Positions 36,301 through 48,266 of a DNA stretch of 64,000 nucleotides are shown one piece after another. The stretch is taken from assembly GCA_005281725.1 (NCBI GenBank), contig SSBO01000010.1, forward strand, positions 124,001 through 188,000, written 5' to 3'. The notes under the pieces were generated by a model. It was given only the letters and a program-made list of their open reading frames with translations, was not told where the DNA came from and searched no databases. This DNA is from Wuchereria bancrofti. Lineage: Eukaryota > Nematoda > Chromadorea > Rhabditida > Onchocercidae. The position numbers and the translations under genes were made by a program. Numbering within the stretch: the first letter of the stretch is position 1; every line of letters begins with the position of its first letter.

Positions 36301-39300
36301 CCACTGCTGTCGCATTTTTTGCTAATCTTGCATCAGAGATTATGGTTCTTAGGTTTGTGAAATTTTTTTTTTTTTTTTAATTTTATCAATAAAAAAGGAA
36401 AAGAAGAAAAAAATGAGAAAAATTAATTGAATTTGAGAATTGCAAAAATTCTCATTAATTTACATTATCATTTGTAAATTTTTTTTAAATGATGAAAAAG
36501 AAGAAAGAAAAAAAGCAAATTGTTAAACAATTTATTCTATTTTAAAACATTTAATACAGATTCTTCATTTTTTATTTTTATTTTTATTTATTTTAGATGC
36601 TTTGGTATATACGCTGGTACATTAATGATAATCAATTATGTATTAGTAATTATAATATTACCTGCTGCAATTATTGTCAGTGATAAAGATGTTAAAACAT
36701 TTACCACTTCGAAATTCTTTCTTTCAAGATTAAAATATCGAATTGTCTCATTCTGGCATAATACTGCAACAAATTTTGATACAATATTTAATAGATTAAT
36801 TCCACAAATTGTATATATTATTCGAGTACCACTAATATTACTAACATTTATTGTATTTGCTCTATCAATTTATGCAATTGTTAAAACACCTGGAATTCGA
36901 TTACCAGAACGAAATTCAATTCAGGTTAGCTAATTAGTTATTTATAAATTTTTTTTTTCATTTGTTTAATTAGTTATTTAATACACAAGTCTTTTTTTTT
37001 CAGATTTGTTTTTTATTTTTCCAAATTAGAAAACAATAAAATGATTATATACAATAACATACTCGTATTAATAGATAATAATAATAATAATAGTAATAAT
37101 TAATTATCTTAAGTAATTAATTATCTTAAGTAATCATAATATGTATGTAAATTTTGATAGAAAAGTAAATCATTTTATTTTGTTTAGTTTTTACGTTCAA
37201 ATCATCCATATGAATGGTTCGATGAAAATGCTGCAACATTATTTGACTTTTCGCTTGGTCAACGGCCAAAAATAAATATTGTTGCTATTTGGGGCATTAA
37301 GCCAACAACGTTAGTAATTTTAAATTATTTTCAATTCTTCCATGAAAATTTTCAAGCAAATCATTAATAATTATCAATTTCAAATTTGTAATAGTTCACA
37401 AAAATTATTGCTAATATATTTGAAAATTTAACAAATTTAAACGAGAATTTATCATATTTCCAAATGTAATTTGTTTATTTTAGAGATGGAAAAGTTGATA
37501 AATTTAAATCTTTCTAGAACTGGAAGTTTGCTAATTCCAAAAGAAAAAGGAACGCTTAATGTGGATAATGGATTTATTGATATTTTAGCTAATCATCTTC
37601 TAGAATTTCAGGTTAAGTTTTTATAATATGAAAATGAATCATCAAACGATGCTTATGTTAACAAAATTTAGTCTTAGAAATTTCTCACTATTTAAAAGTA
37701 TAAATTGAAATATTAACAATTTATTTCAAAAAAATTAAATTAACAGCATAAATTGAAATATTTTTCGAATATTAATAAAGTGAAATTTTGTTATATAATA
37801 TTTTGCTAATTTTAGACTTTGCTTAAACATATCAGTTATCAAACTAATCCAAAAATAGAACAGAAATTATGGTTGGATGAATTTATTAAATGGACAAATT
37901 TGAATACAACAGCAGAAAGTTGCAAAGTATTTGGTGTAAAACAATTTCAATTATCAACTGTTAGTTAATTATTTTGAAAAAACAAAAAAAATAAACAAAA
38001 TAAATAATAATCTGAAAAAAAATTTTTTTTTTCTTTCCTAAATTTAATATTAGCTGATTTTCTTTAATGGAATATTAATAATTTGTTGACATTAATTGTA
38101 TTATCAAATTATTATTACAAATAATTTTACAATTGTATTTTTTTTTTGCATTCCTATAAGATTTTTTTTAATTTTTAAAAAAAAGTTAATTACTTTTTTA
38201 AAAAAAAAACAATTTTTCTTCCTAATATTATAAATGTTTTGGATTTTTTTTTTCTCTTTTTTTCAGCCAATATCATTTTCCGGAAATATGCTTTCACGTT
38301 GTTTCCGTCAATACGGACGTACAACATCACTTCCATTACTTAACGAATGGCAAAAAAAAGAGAGTGATGGACCAATATTTGATAACAATAACGTCTTTTT
38401 GGCGTATTTCTTATCAACTCCAAGCAAATATAATTTTTCAACTGTTTTTAAAGAAATGAAACCATTTTTCGATTTTATTGATAGTATAAAAGTGAAACGA
38501 AGTGAAATTTCAGGTAAACGTTAGTATTATTATCTTACATTAATATTATTTAAGTTAATGTAGAAAAATTTATTCACGTGAAAAAATTATCATCCCATTG
38601 CTATTGTTTACGTTAGCATTATTTATACCCACGTACTATTGCCATTGTTTACGTTAGGAATTGTTATACTCACGTACTATTGCCATTGTTTACGTTAGCA
38701 TTATTATACCCACGTACTATTGCCATTGTTTACGTTAGGGATTGTCATACTCACGTACTGTTGCTGTTGTTTACGCTAGTAATTATTGTACTCACGTATT
38801 ATTGCTATTACTTACGTTAGGAATCAGTATATTTACGTGTTATTACTAGCATTTAATGAATGAATGCATTTAATGAAAAGATTTCATTTTAATTAAATAA
38901 ATCTTTCTTTTTTGTTCATTTATATGAAATAATTTTTATAGGCTAAAATAATTAAGCATAAGTGAAACAAAAAAAAAAAAAAAATTAATGATAGAGCTAA
39001 TAAGAATTGAAAATTTTTTAATTATTTTAAAATTAATATTTTAAAATTCTTTTTTTTTCTCTTCTCCTCTTTACATTTTTCTAATTTTTATTGCAGAATT
39101 TAATGAACCATTAATACTAACAGCAAGTGGTATAGCAAAATTATATGATTTATTGGAGCGTATACTAAATGGTACTGCTATTTCGGTATTTATTTCATTG
39201 ATAGTTAGTATGATGGTAATCATTTTTATCACTTTTAATGTGATCTTATCATTTTTGGCTATCATTTGTATTGCTACAATTGTTACTGTAACTGTTGCTA

Positions 39301-40189
39301 CCGTACTTTGGATTGGTAAGTTAAATTTTTTTCTTTTTTACAATTATTTTAATATTTTAATTGTCTTTTTTTTTCCGTTTGTTTGTTTGTTAAATATTCG
39401 GAAATTTTTTTTGCTAAACTAAATTTATTGGAATTATAAGTAATTAATAAATTTTTTAGTAATTGATAAAATAAATTAATAAGTTATCAAATGATCAATT
39501 TAAGGTTGGACAGTTAATGTTGTTGAAGCAACAATTATTGTACTTACAATTGGTATGAGTTTTGATTATTGTCTTCATTTTGCTGTTGGTTTTCGACTTC
39601 ATAAAACCAATGATTACAGGTAATTTTAACTTTTTCCTTTTTTTTTTTAAATATAATTTTATTTTATATATTTATTATTTATTATTTCAGTATTACATAT
39701 ATACAATATGAAATATATAATGAATGCTTCGTAATAATTATAATTGGAAATATAATTAGGAAATAATTGTTGAAATAATTAGAAATATAATACTTCGAAA
39801 TAATTATAACTGCAAAATATAATAAGAAAAAAATTAGTATAAGTTTGAAGTAATTAGAAATACAATATTTCGAAAAAATAGTACTTTTTTTTTTTAAACT
39901 TATTGGAAAAAATTATTTTTTAAATAATCAAAGTAAAACGAAAAAAAAATGTATAATTTTAAAATAAGAAAATTTCAGTGTGATTGCATCTGCTGTTGGT
40001 ATTCCCGTACTTTTATCAGCTATTTCTTCATTCATTTCCGGATTTGTTTTAATCGGTGCTTCAACACAAGCATTTTTTGAAATTAGTATTTTTCTTATGC
40101 TAATTACAATTACAAGTTTTACAAGTGCGGTATTTATTTTTCCTTCAATGGTTACATTATTACTACAGAAATGCTCATCAAATATTTAA
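30379..40189 (+). CDS. Dispatched-like RND transporter (sterol-sensing-domain family; CHE-14/PTD type)
   Basis: Exons: 30379-30440, 30902-31025, 31361-31494, 31733-31898, 32335-32522, 32650-32677 (tentative), 33117-33308, 33569-33853, 35074-35190, 35418-35498, 36213-36352, 36597-36924, 37188-37309, 37518-37611, 37816-37959, 38267-38513, 39097-39315, 39505-39619, 39979-40189. Total about 998 aa, all in phase. Topology is that of the Patched/Dispatched/RND fold: TM1 ([16 protein letters not shown]), a large loop, a first TM bundle with the signature VAVGADDAF in TM4, a second loop, then a second bundle with [13 protein letters not shown] in TM10. The acidic GADD and S-x-D residues match the ion-coupling sites of Dispatched. 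GFETRNT after TM1 and IWGIKP in loop 2 also favour Dispatched over PTR proteins. In C. elegans CHE-14 is the Dispatched relative acting in apical secretion and cuticle formation; which paralog this is cannot be settled here. The junction around 32522-33117 is the weak point. Confidence 0.88.
32718..33015 (+). repeat. about 52-bp minisatellite inside the Dispatched-like gene
   Basis: Repeated TATAGAAAATGTATCGGAAT-type units alternate with cagagaataaaccggaatatatcg. Two units are perfect and the others are diverged or shortened toward the 3' side. Confidence 0.9.
35575..36035 (+). repeat. degenerate GAT/AAT/AAC trinucleotide tract in an intron
   Basis: About 460 bp of gatgat, aataat, aacaat and gtgaca words lie between the exons ending 35498 and starting 36213. 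Because stop codons are rare in several frames, it creates spurious frames on both strands. Confidence 0.9.
38597..38840 (+). repeat. 40-bp minisatellite in an intron, about 5-6 units
   Basis: The unit is close to GTTAGCATTATTATACCCAC followed by GTACTATTGCCATTGTTTAC. Later units decay (ctcacgtactgttgctgttg). It lies between exons 38267-38513 and 39097-39315. Confidence 0.88.
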
Positions 40190-40768
40190 TATTTAGGTTG
40201 TAGAAAAAAAAAAAAAAAAAAGGAAATAAGAAGAAAAAAATTCAGTAAAATTGTAAATAAAAATTTCATTTTAATTTGGTATAAATTATTTGATAAATAA
40301 TTTAATGTTTGAATGGCAACACACATAGATACATAATTTGTGCACATACAACTAAATTGTCAAATGTCACCCAAAAAATTTTTTTTTTTTGCATTTTATC
40401 ATCAAAATTTATGAAATGATTATTATGAAAAAAGTTCTTTTCTTTTTTTACAATGCAAATTTTGATTGTTAACAAAAAAAAAAAAAAATGAAATATAAAA
40501 TTTTCACTTGTCACATTTTGTTATTGCTTGAAAGTAGAATGATAGATGAACGGTTAGCAAAAAAAAAAAAAAGTTTAAATAAAAATTTTCACTCCGACTT
40601 TCAAATTTTCACTTATTCAATATGAAGAAATAAGCATTTGATCTTTTTTTCGTTATATTTTGAAGAATTATATTGTCATATTGTCAAGTGTTTTATGTAC
40701 TGCTTAAATTTACCTTAAATTTACCTGTGTACATATGTATTAGTCTATTTTGTTTTATTTAATTAATT

Positions 40769-43524
40769 ATGCCAAACACGTTAATTAAATAAATTAAACA
40801 AAGCATTACTATTTATTTATTGTTTGTAAAATAAGACTGGTTTAAAAATTTTTTTTTTAAAGTTGTACAACAAACGAAGATATAAATGGAGATCCAGAAA
40901 TTCGTCGTCTTGCCAATTTTATCAAGCAAAATGCTATCATTGATAATTGGAAAATGAAAAAAATCATCGGTTCAGGTCATTTACAAATCAAATTGATTGA
41001 CCTTTATGTGAAAGATTTAAAAAAAAAAAGAACTGAAAAGATAATTAATTAATTTTAGTTTAAATATGGAAAAAATTTTGATCAAAAAATTGAATTCATA
41101 TAATAATCAAATTCAATTGTCTTCAAAATAATAACTTTCAACATTTGCATTCATTTAATTGAAATGAAAAAAAAAAAGAAAAGAATAGCTAATGAATGAG
41201 TCAAAGGATATGAAATATTTTTTGATTACTTATAATTAAATAATATAATTAATAAATAATTAAATAATATTAGGAAAAAATAGAATTAAATAATTTCACA
41301 GGTGCAAACGGAATGGTTATTCTTGTTAAACATATTAAAACACATAAAATAGCAGTAATGAAGATTGCAATTAATCCGGCAACATCCGATTCAATCAATT
41401 GGGAATGGGATATATTAAAAAAAATTATGAATGTATTATTTATATATTTTCATTTTACTATTTTTCTTTTTTTGTTTTCATTTAAAATTAAGTATTTTAT
41501 TTTTATTTTTATTTCTGTTTAATATTTTTTTCTATTTAAAATTAAACACTTTTTTTTTTATTGTTCAATAATTAATTAACTTTTTCCTATGCAAATTCAA
41601 ATGACTAAAATTTATTTCAAATAATAGCAAATTTGATTTCATTTGAAATTTGTAGCCAAATAATAAGGAAGATCGAACAAAACATTTGGTACGACGAATC
41701 GATTATGGTTATACATACAATATGGATAAAGAAAATGTATAACATTAAATTATTAAAATTAATCATTAAATATTATCAGTTTTGATATGAAATATAATTG
41801 AAAAATTCGAGAAAAGACAAGAAAGAAAAAAGAATTTGTGATAAATTATTTAAAATTGTAAATTATAATCAAATTTAGGTAAGCTATATTATAATGGAAT
41901 ATTTGCCAGGAAATCCGGTTAGTATAATTGGTCTTTTAAAAGGTGATGAACTTCTTTCAAAAGTAGCTGAATTTGGTCTTCAACTTCTTAAGGTAGTTTT
42001 TTTCTTTTTTTTTCATTGAAGAACTTCTGCATATTTGATAGTGAAATTTATAGATATCATAAACAATAATTTCAATGTTTTACAAAATATTGAGAAACAA
42101 AAAGATTTGTAGAAAGAGGAAGAAATTTTAACAATTTTAATTAACATTACTGTTTGACAAAATTGTTTTGAAAATGGTTCTCTTCCTTTTTTTTTAACAT
42201 TTCAACGGAAATTTCCAATATTATGATACGCTGTGTATGATTTACATTGCTTTGGCTGTTTTAAAAATGTTTTTTTTTTTCTTTAAATATTTCAATGAAA
42301 ATTTTCAATATTATGATAGGCTGTATATGATTTACATTGCCTTGGCTATATTCATCGTGATATAAAGCCAGAAAATGTTGGACTTTATAATGATAACATT
42401 CTTGTCTTGTATGATCTTGGATTAGCACGATTTTATACAAATCAAAATGGACAATTACGAGAATCACGATGCTTATGCGGTATGCGTGGTACCGATGAAT
42501 GGGCTAGCTTATCAGCTGAATTAGGAAGAGATCAGGTATGTACAAATAAAAATTGTTACATGATTTTATCATATTAAATGCTATTTCAGATTATTAATAT
42601 TGCAAATTTAAAAAGAAAAAAAAAATTGTTATCAAATTGATTACTGCAAAATAATTACCTTTTTATTTGCTAATTTCAAAAAAAGATCAAAAATCTAAAA
42701 TTATCACTCATTTTTTTCCTTTTTTTTCTTGATACCCTTTCTTATTTTTTTCATTGATAGGGACGAATCGATGATCTTTGGGGATGGTTTTATGTTCTCA
42801 TCGAATGGATCAATTGCGCTTCTAAATATCCTCTTTGTTGGGCACCTTTTGATGACTATCCTGATTTACGTCATCTTTGTAAATCATCAATATTTCCTGC
42901 AAAATATGTTCTTCGAAATTGTCCATCAGAATTTTTCAAAATACAAGTTAGTTGCTAGCATCGAGCTCGAAAAATATTAAAGTTATATTGTGTGACACAA
43001 TTATATTTCCTCACCAAAAAAAAATACTAAAATATTAGAAAAGTTCCAAACATAATTGCAATTTTATTTATGAAAAATTGAAAAATGTAATAATATCGTT
43101 TATCAAACTTCCTATTTGTTGTTTAGAATTCTTTTCTTGCATATTTATTTTATAATTATAATAATAAACTTGCATATTAATTTATAATTGTTTCTTTTTT
43201 TTTAAAATATATATATAATTTTTTCTTGCATTTTATATTTATAAAGTAAATTTGCAAAATTGCTGATGTTAAAATAGCCAATAGAAAAGGAAATTTTGAA
43301 ATTTCAGCTTAATACTCAAATGATTCAGCATAGAAATATTTCAGTGTTATTTACGATGTTTAAATCGTGATGATTCACCGAACTATTTCTATTTGGCCAC
43401 ATTATTAGATGATGTTAAAAAGAGAGCAAATGGTGCAAACCCTGTAAAATCTTTACAACAATCATCAAATATAGATATTGAACGGGCTGAACGTTTGTCA
43501 CAATTAGAGCTTGAATATTTTTAA
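40769..43524 (+). CDS. CK1/TTBK-like protein kinase of the worm-expanded group
   Basis: Eight exons: 40769-40779, 40863-40975, 41302-41432, 41656-41736, 41879-41992, 42320-42535, 42761-42946, 43345-43524. Total 343 aa, phases consistent. Kinase landmarks: glycine loop IIGSGANGMV, catalytic lysine in AVMKIA, helix-C Glu in WEWDIL, hinge region IIMEYLPGNP, catalytic loop YIHRDIKPENVGL, DLGLAR in place of DFG (common in worm CK1s), activation segment GMRGTDEWASLSAELGR, then GRIDDLWGWFYVLIEW, which is highly typical of the nematode CK1 superfamily. All catalytic residues (K, HRD, D of DLG) are present, so activity is expected. The first coding exon is only 11 nt; it was chosen because ATGCCAAACAC plus the next exon restores the frame. 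A decayed partial copy of exon 6 lies just upstream of it. Confidence 0.9.
42190..42264 (+). pseudogene. decayed partial copy of the kinase exon-6 start and its splice site
   Basis: About 73 bp (cggaaatttccaatattatgatacgctgtgtatgatttacattgctttggct, in part) match 42281-42350, which spans the branch/acceptor region and first 30 nt of the HRD exon. The copy has atgataCG where the real exon has atgatAG|G, so its acceptor AG is lost, and the similarity ends after the fourth to tenth codon. Confidence 0.85.
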
Positions 43525-43660
43525 CATGATATATGGAAAAAAAATAACTTTTACTTTAATCATATGTAAAAAAAGAAAAGAAAAGAGAAAAAAAAGAAAG
43601 CTTGGAAATAAAAATTTTATATATGCAAAATTTTTTCACGCATCCATTACAATACAAATA
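43525..43660. terminator. short convergent 3' region between kinase and zinc-finger gene
   Basis: Only 136 bp separate the kinase TAA (43522-43524) from the TGA of the minus-strand zinc-finger gene. The 3'UTRs must be very short or overlap. AATAAA occurs on plus at about 43606-43611. Confidence 0.5.
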
Positions 43661-46373
43661 TCAAATACTAACAAAATTACCCCTTTCCTCATTTTTAACC
43701 CATAATTCTGGATTGATCAAACTTTCCATTTCATCGTCCGCGTAATTACCTAAAACAAATAAAATGATGAAAGACTCGAACAATTACTAAAGATTAATGA
43801 AATCGATATTCTTCCAATAATTGATTTTATCTAATTTCATCTGTCATCTCTAATGTGTAAATATTATATGTACTATTATCTTCTTTTTTTTTTGGGAATA
43901 GATCAAAAATGAATGATTTTCCTATTCGTTTTCTTTTTCTCATATGAACAAATCATAATGTCAACAAAATGATTATACAATAATGCATAAAATTAAACTT
44001 TAATTAATCGCATTTATTTTTTATTATTTGCTTATTTGTAATTGTTTGACTGATATTAATTTGAACTTATAAAATTTAAAATTTTAATCAAAAGTTAAAA
44101 ACCAACCTCGACTTCTACGTGGAAAGCATTTGTCGGTAATATGATGCAAATCACTAGCATATTGCATACGATGATCCTCTATAAGACTTTCATCACCATC
44201 ATGACATGCTTTAACATGCTTAATTACATCCGATTTAGTAATTGTTGTCCATGTTTTTTTGCATTCACGGCAAAAGAACATCGGTAAGCGTACGTGTCTT
44301 TAAAGAATAATAAATGACGAGCATTTTCAAAAAAAAAAAAGTAATAAATGGTCATATATCTTCCTGGTTAGAATATCTCATTTTTAATCATATATATGAG
44401 AATTAATTAGATCAAATCTTTTTTCTTTCAAAAAAAGTTATTCATATCACAGAAATTATATTGCTGCCCATTGTAATAACACTTATTTTTTCCAAATAAA
44501 ATGTATTAAATTTAATAATTAATGACCTCATCTTGTCAAAATTTCTTTTACTTCCTTTGAAATATAACTTAGGAAATTAGGTGAAAAGTACTTGGAGTTA
44601 GCATGATAGATAAGTGATGAACGTTGACCGGTAACTTGAAGACCACAAATATTACAAATTCGAGGTGGTCTTATTCGTTTCTTTGTTTGCTGCGACAATA
44701 AATCATTATTAGCTGTTAAGCTATTTGATGGGTCAACAATATCGGTTGGCTCACAACCTGTTGTTACACTGCTACCAACATCATTTCGATATAAATCACC
44801 CAAAATATTCACTAGAAAATATTTTGATTGCAATTATAACTAACATAATTAAACGGCTGAAATTGAAAATCAATTCAAAAAAGGAAAAATAATAACAATT
44901 AAACAACTGAAATTGAAAATTAATTCAAATAATAATAATATCATTTAAAAATTAAACGAAAAATTAATTGCTCACCGATATTTACTTGATCTGGGTCCTG
45001 CTGCAACACAGTACTATGGAATGTAGCTGATTGTGAATCTGATTCCTTTTCCAAAGCGCTATCTTCTGGCTCAACTTCACTGCCCTAAAAAAAAAATTTT
45101 TTTTTTGAGTTGAAAAGTTTAATCTAAGTTAAGATTAGAAAGAATCAAAGCTATATTTTGATTATCCAAATTTAATTATGAAAAAACTTTTGTAAGAATT
45201 CAAATTTATGCGAATGTTTTAACTTTAATAAATGAATTTTTGTGATATTAACGGGAAAAGATACTTTTGTGCTTTCGATTTTTGCTTCTTTTTCAGTTTC
45301 AGTCACACGTGTTAATTCATCGGAATCCACCGAAACAGTACACAATTCTCCGGAACTAAGCAATGATGAATAGTCCGTTATTCTTAAAATTTCGAAACTA
45401 ACAAATTAAAAGATCAACAAACAGCAGAGAAAAAAAAAAACAACAAATTAAGCAAATATGTAAACATACTTTCTTCGTTTGTAAGTTCCAAACGGAATTT
45501 TTGATACAGTAATAGAATGATGCAACATTTCTCTGATTTTCTCACGTTTACGATGGAAATCCGGCGTAACCTTATATTTCACCTAAAAAAAAAATATAAA
45601 ATAAAATTTCATTTCATCTGTATATATTTATATTACCAATAGAATTAAAAAGAAAAAAAAATCTCAATTTTACGCACCATAAGTTGGAATTTTCACGAAA
45701 GTTTATGTATAAATAGACTTGAAATAGGACTATGAGAAATTATGTCATTAATGATAAATCGAATAAAAAAAAAGATAAAAAAAAAAGAAAAGGCTGTTTA
45801 GCTTTGTTCAAAATCTCATTCATCAAAGGATAGTTCAAAAAGATTGATGATGAAAGAAATAATGTTGAATTTACCAGAAGCATCTCAAATAATCCATTGA
45901 TAAGTACTCTCACATTTATGCAATTTTTTTTTTTCGCTTCTTTTCCTCTTTTTTTCTTTAATTTATGGCATCTTTAGTTGAGAATTATTTTAGCTGAATA
46001 TTCTATTTATCGTTATGAACATTGAAAACAAAAAAAAAAAACAAAGTAATTTATTAGAATGAATAATTTGTTTAGCTTAATTTTAAACTTTTGAAATCAT
46101 TATTGATATTAATCATTGATAATTTATATGATAAATATATAAATAAATGATATGTGCTAATAGATTAAACTAAAAACTAACATAAAATTCTTTTAATCCA
46201 TGATCCGTGGTATAATGACTAATTAGAGCAAACTCGGTGGGAAATTTTGAAAAACGACATCGTTCACATTCATATGGTACATGACTGATATGATCAGATG
46301 CAATATGTATTTCTAATTCTTCCACAGTTTCATATGTTGGCGCTTGTAATGGACAAACAACACAACGAAACAT
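43661..46373 (-). CDS. C2H2-type zinc-finger protein, function unknown
   Basis: Seven exons with consistent phases: 46182-46373, 45470-45582, 45265-45382, 44976-45084, 44592-44811, 44107-44297, 43661-43749. Total 343 aa. Visible fingers: FRCVVCPLQAP...HIASDH and YECERCRFSKF...HYTTDH at the N-terminus (C-x2-C ... H-x4-5-H); later ICNICGLQVTG...YHANSKH and FFCRECKKTW...HVKACH. Between them lies a Ser/Glu-rich linker. The wide H-x4-H and H-x5-H spacings and paired fingers are reminiscent of nematode-specific zinc-finger families, but I cannot name it. Start ATG at 46373 lies 8 nt after a tttttttttcag acceptor (exon start 46381), consistent with trans-splicing. Probably nuclear. An extra upstream exon is possible (ATG at 46908) but does not fit the phase. 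Confidence 0.82.
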
Positions 46374-47142
46374 TTCGTATTCTGAAAATTTTTTTTTAAC
46401 TCAAAAATTCTTTTTTTTTTTAAAAAATTTAATATCAACGCATTTTTAAATTTTATATTAGATAAGATCAAATAATCAATCTCACTAATTAATATTATCA
46501 ATAATCAATATTAAATATTCAATAACTAATATTAATATCAAACAATCATTATCAAATATTTATTTGATCTTTCTATGAAAAGATTTCTAAACAATTAAAT
46601 ATACGATCACAGCGCGCTAATAAAATTATGTGTGTTATAGTATTAAAGGAAAAAAAAAGGAAAAAAAGGAAAAAAAGACTATATATATTATATCTTAAGA
46701 CAATAATTTATTGGATCATTTATTAATTGATCAAAAAGTGATCGATAAATAAATGATAAGGAAAATTGACGAAAATAATGAATGGAAAAGTTGAATAAAA
46801 TGAACAATTATAGAAAGCTAAACTAAATACAATACTATTGAATCGATAATAGAAGGAGGAATGATCAAAAGCAAATATTACTTTAGCAAAAAATTCGCAA
46901 ATGCTCATTTTCTATTGCGAAATAATCGATATAGTATAGTGGTAATGAAAATTATAGTCTTTCACATGAAAAAAAAAAAATGAAAAATATTTAAAATTAA
47001 GTGCGAAATAATAAACAGCAATAACAGTAGTACGAGTTAATAATCGATAATAATGGTAATAATGATAACGATACGAATAATATTTAATAATAATAGTAAT
47101 AACAATAATAATAATAAAAATAATAATAATGGCAGTGGTAGC

Positions 47143-47432
47143 AGCGGTAACACTGACTCACCGGTAACACTAGCTCACCGGTAACACTAACTCACCGGTA
47201 ACACTAACTCACCGGTAACACTAACTCACGGTAACACTAGCTCACGGGTAACACTGGCTCACCGGTAACAATAGCTCACCGGAACACTGGCTCGCCGGTA
47301 ACACTAGCTCACCGGTAACACTGGCTCACCGGTAACACTAACTCACCGGTAACACTAACTCACCGGTAACACTGGCTCACCGGTAACACTAGCTCACCGG
47401 TAACATTAACTCACCGGTAGCGCCGGTAGCAT
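47143..47432 (+). repeat. 17-bp minisatellite (CTCACCGGTAACACTAA), about 16 units
   Basis: Unit CTCACCGGTAACACTAA/G with occasional one-base losses (ctcacggtaac, ctcaccggaac) and A/G alternation at the last base. It contains the ACCGGT palindrome and is far more GC-rich than the surroundings. Confidence 0.93.
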
Positions 47433-47567
47433 TCGCAGCACCGGTAGGACTGGTAGTAGTAGTGGTAGTGGTAGTGGCGATGGTGGTGGTGGTGGTAGTA
47501 GTTGTAGTAATAATAGTTGTGTTGTGGTTTTGGATGATGCTACTAGGAGCGTTACTGAATGATGTTA

Positions 47568-47935
47568 GTCCTTTCCTTTCCTTTCATTTCATTTCCTTTC
47601 CTTCCTTTCCTTTCCTTTCCTCTCCTTTCCTCTCTTTTCCTTTCCTTCTCTTTTCCTTTCCTCTCCTCTCCTCTTTCCTTTCTTTCTTCATTCCTTTTCT
47701 TTTCCATCCTTTTATTTCCTTTACACTATTGTTCATTTCAATTCAATTCATTCATTCGGTTCCTCTCATAAAAAAAAAAAAAAATGGGAGGGGAGATGTA
47801 AAAAAAAAAAAAAGATGGAGGAAAAGGAGGAGGAGGAAAAAAGAGATAATGAAAAAGGAAGAAATATAGATGAAAAAGAGGAAGAATGAAAGAATGATGA
47901 AATGAAGAGAATGAATGACATATAGAAGAAATTTG
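47568..47935 (+). repeat. pyrimidine tract followed by purine tract
   Basis: 47568-47720 is nearly pure C/T (cctttcctttcc). 47769-47935 is nearly pure A/G (ggaggaaaaggaggaggagg). Open frames here on both strands (Phe/Ser/Leu-rich, Lys/Arg-rich) reflect composition only. Confidence 0.85.
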
Positions 47936-48188
47936 AATCGATCGATTTGTGAAATTGTTATTGTTAATCACAATTCTTTCTTTTCTTTTTATTTTCTTTC
48001 ATTCATAACAAAAAAGTAAAAATGAAAAGGAAGCAATGAGCATGAAAAATGATAAAAGGAAAGAAAATATTTTTGAGATGAGAAAAGAGAGGAAAAGAAA
48101 AAAAAGAAGAGAAAAAAAAAATATGGGACATATTGGATGACAATGATAACGACAACGCTACAAATGACAATTTTCAGGGATTGTTTAA

Positions 48189-48221
<33 letters not shown>

Positions 48222-48232
48222 GGATTTTTTAA

Positions 48233-48266
<34 letters not shown>

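Noticed and set aside
46723..46908. Possible upstream start exon (ATG at 46908, MSICEFFAK|GTAATA) for the zinc-finger gene
   Set aside because: It ends in phase 0, which does not fit the next exon, and a trans-splice acceptor already sits 8 nt before the internal ATG.
47462..47971. Val-rich, Phe/Ser-rich and Lys-rich frames on both strands
   Set aside because: They reflect a GTG/GTA repeat and the pyrimidine/purine tract; no splice context.
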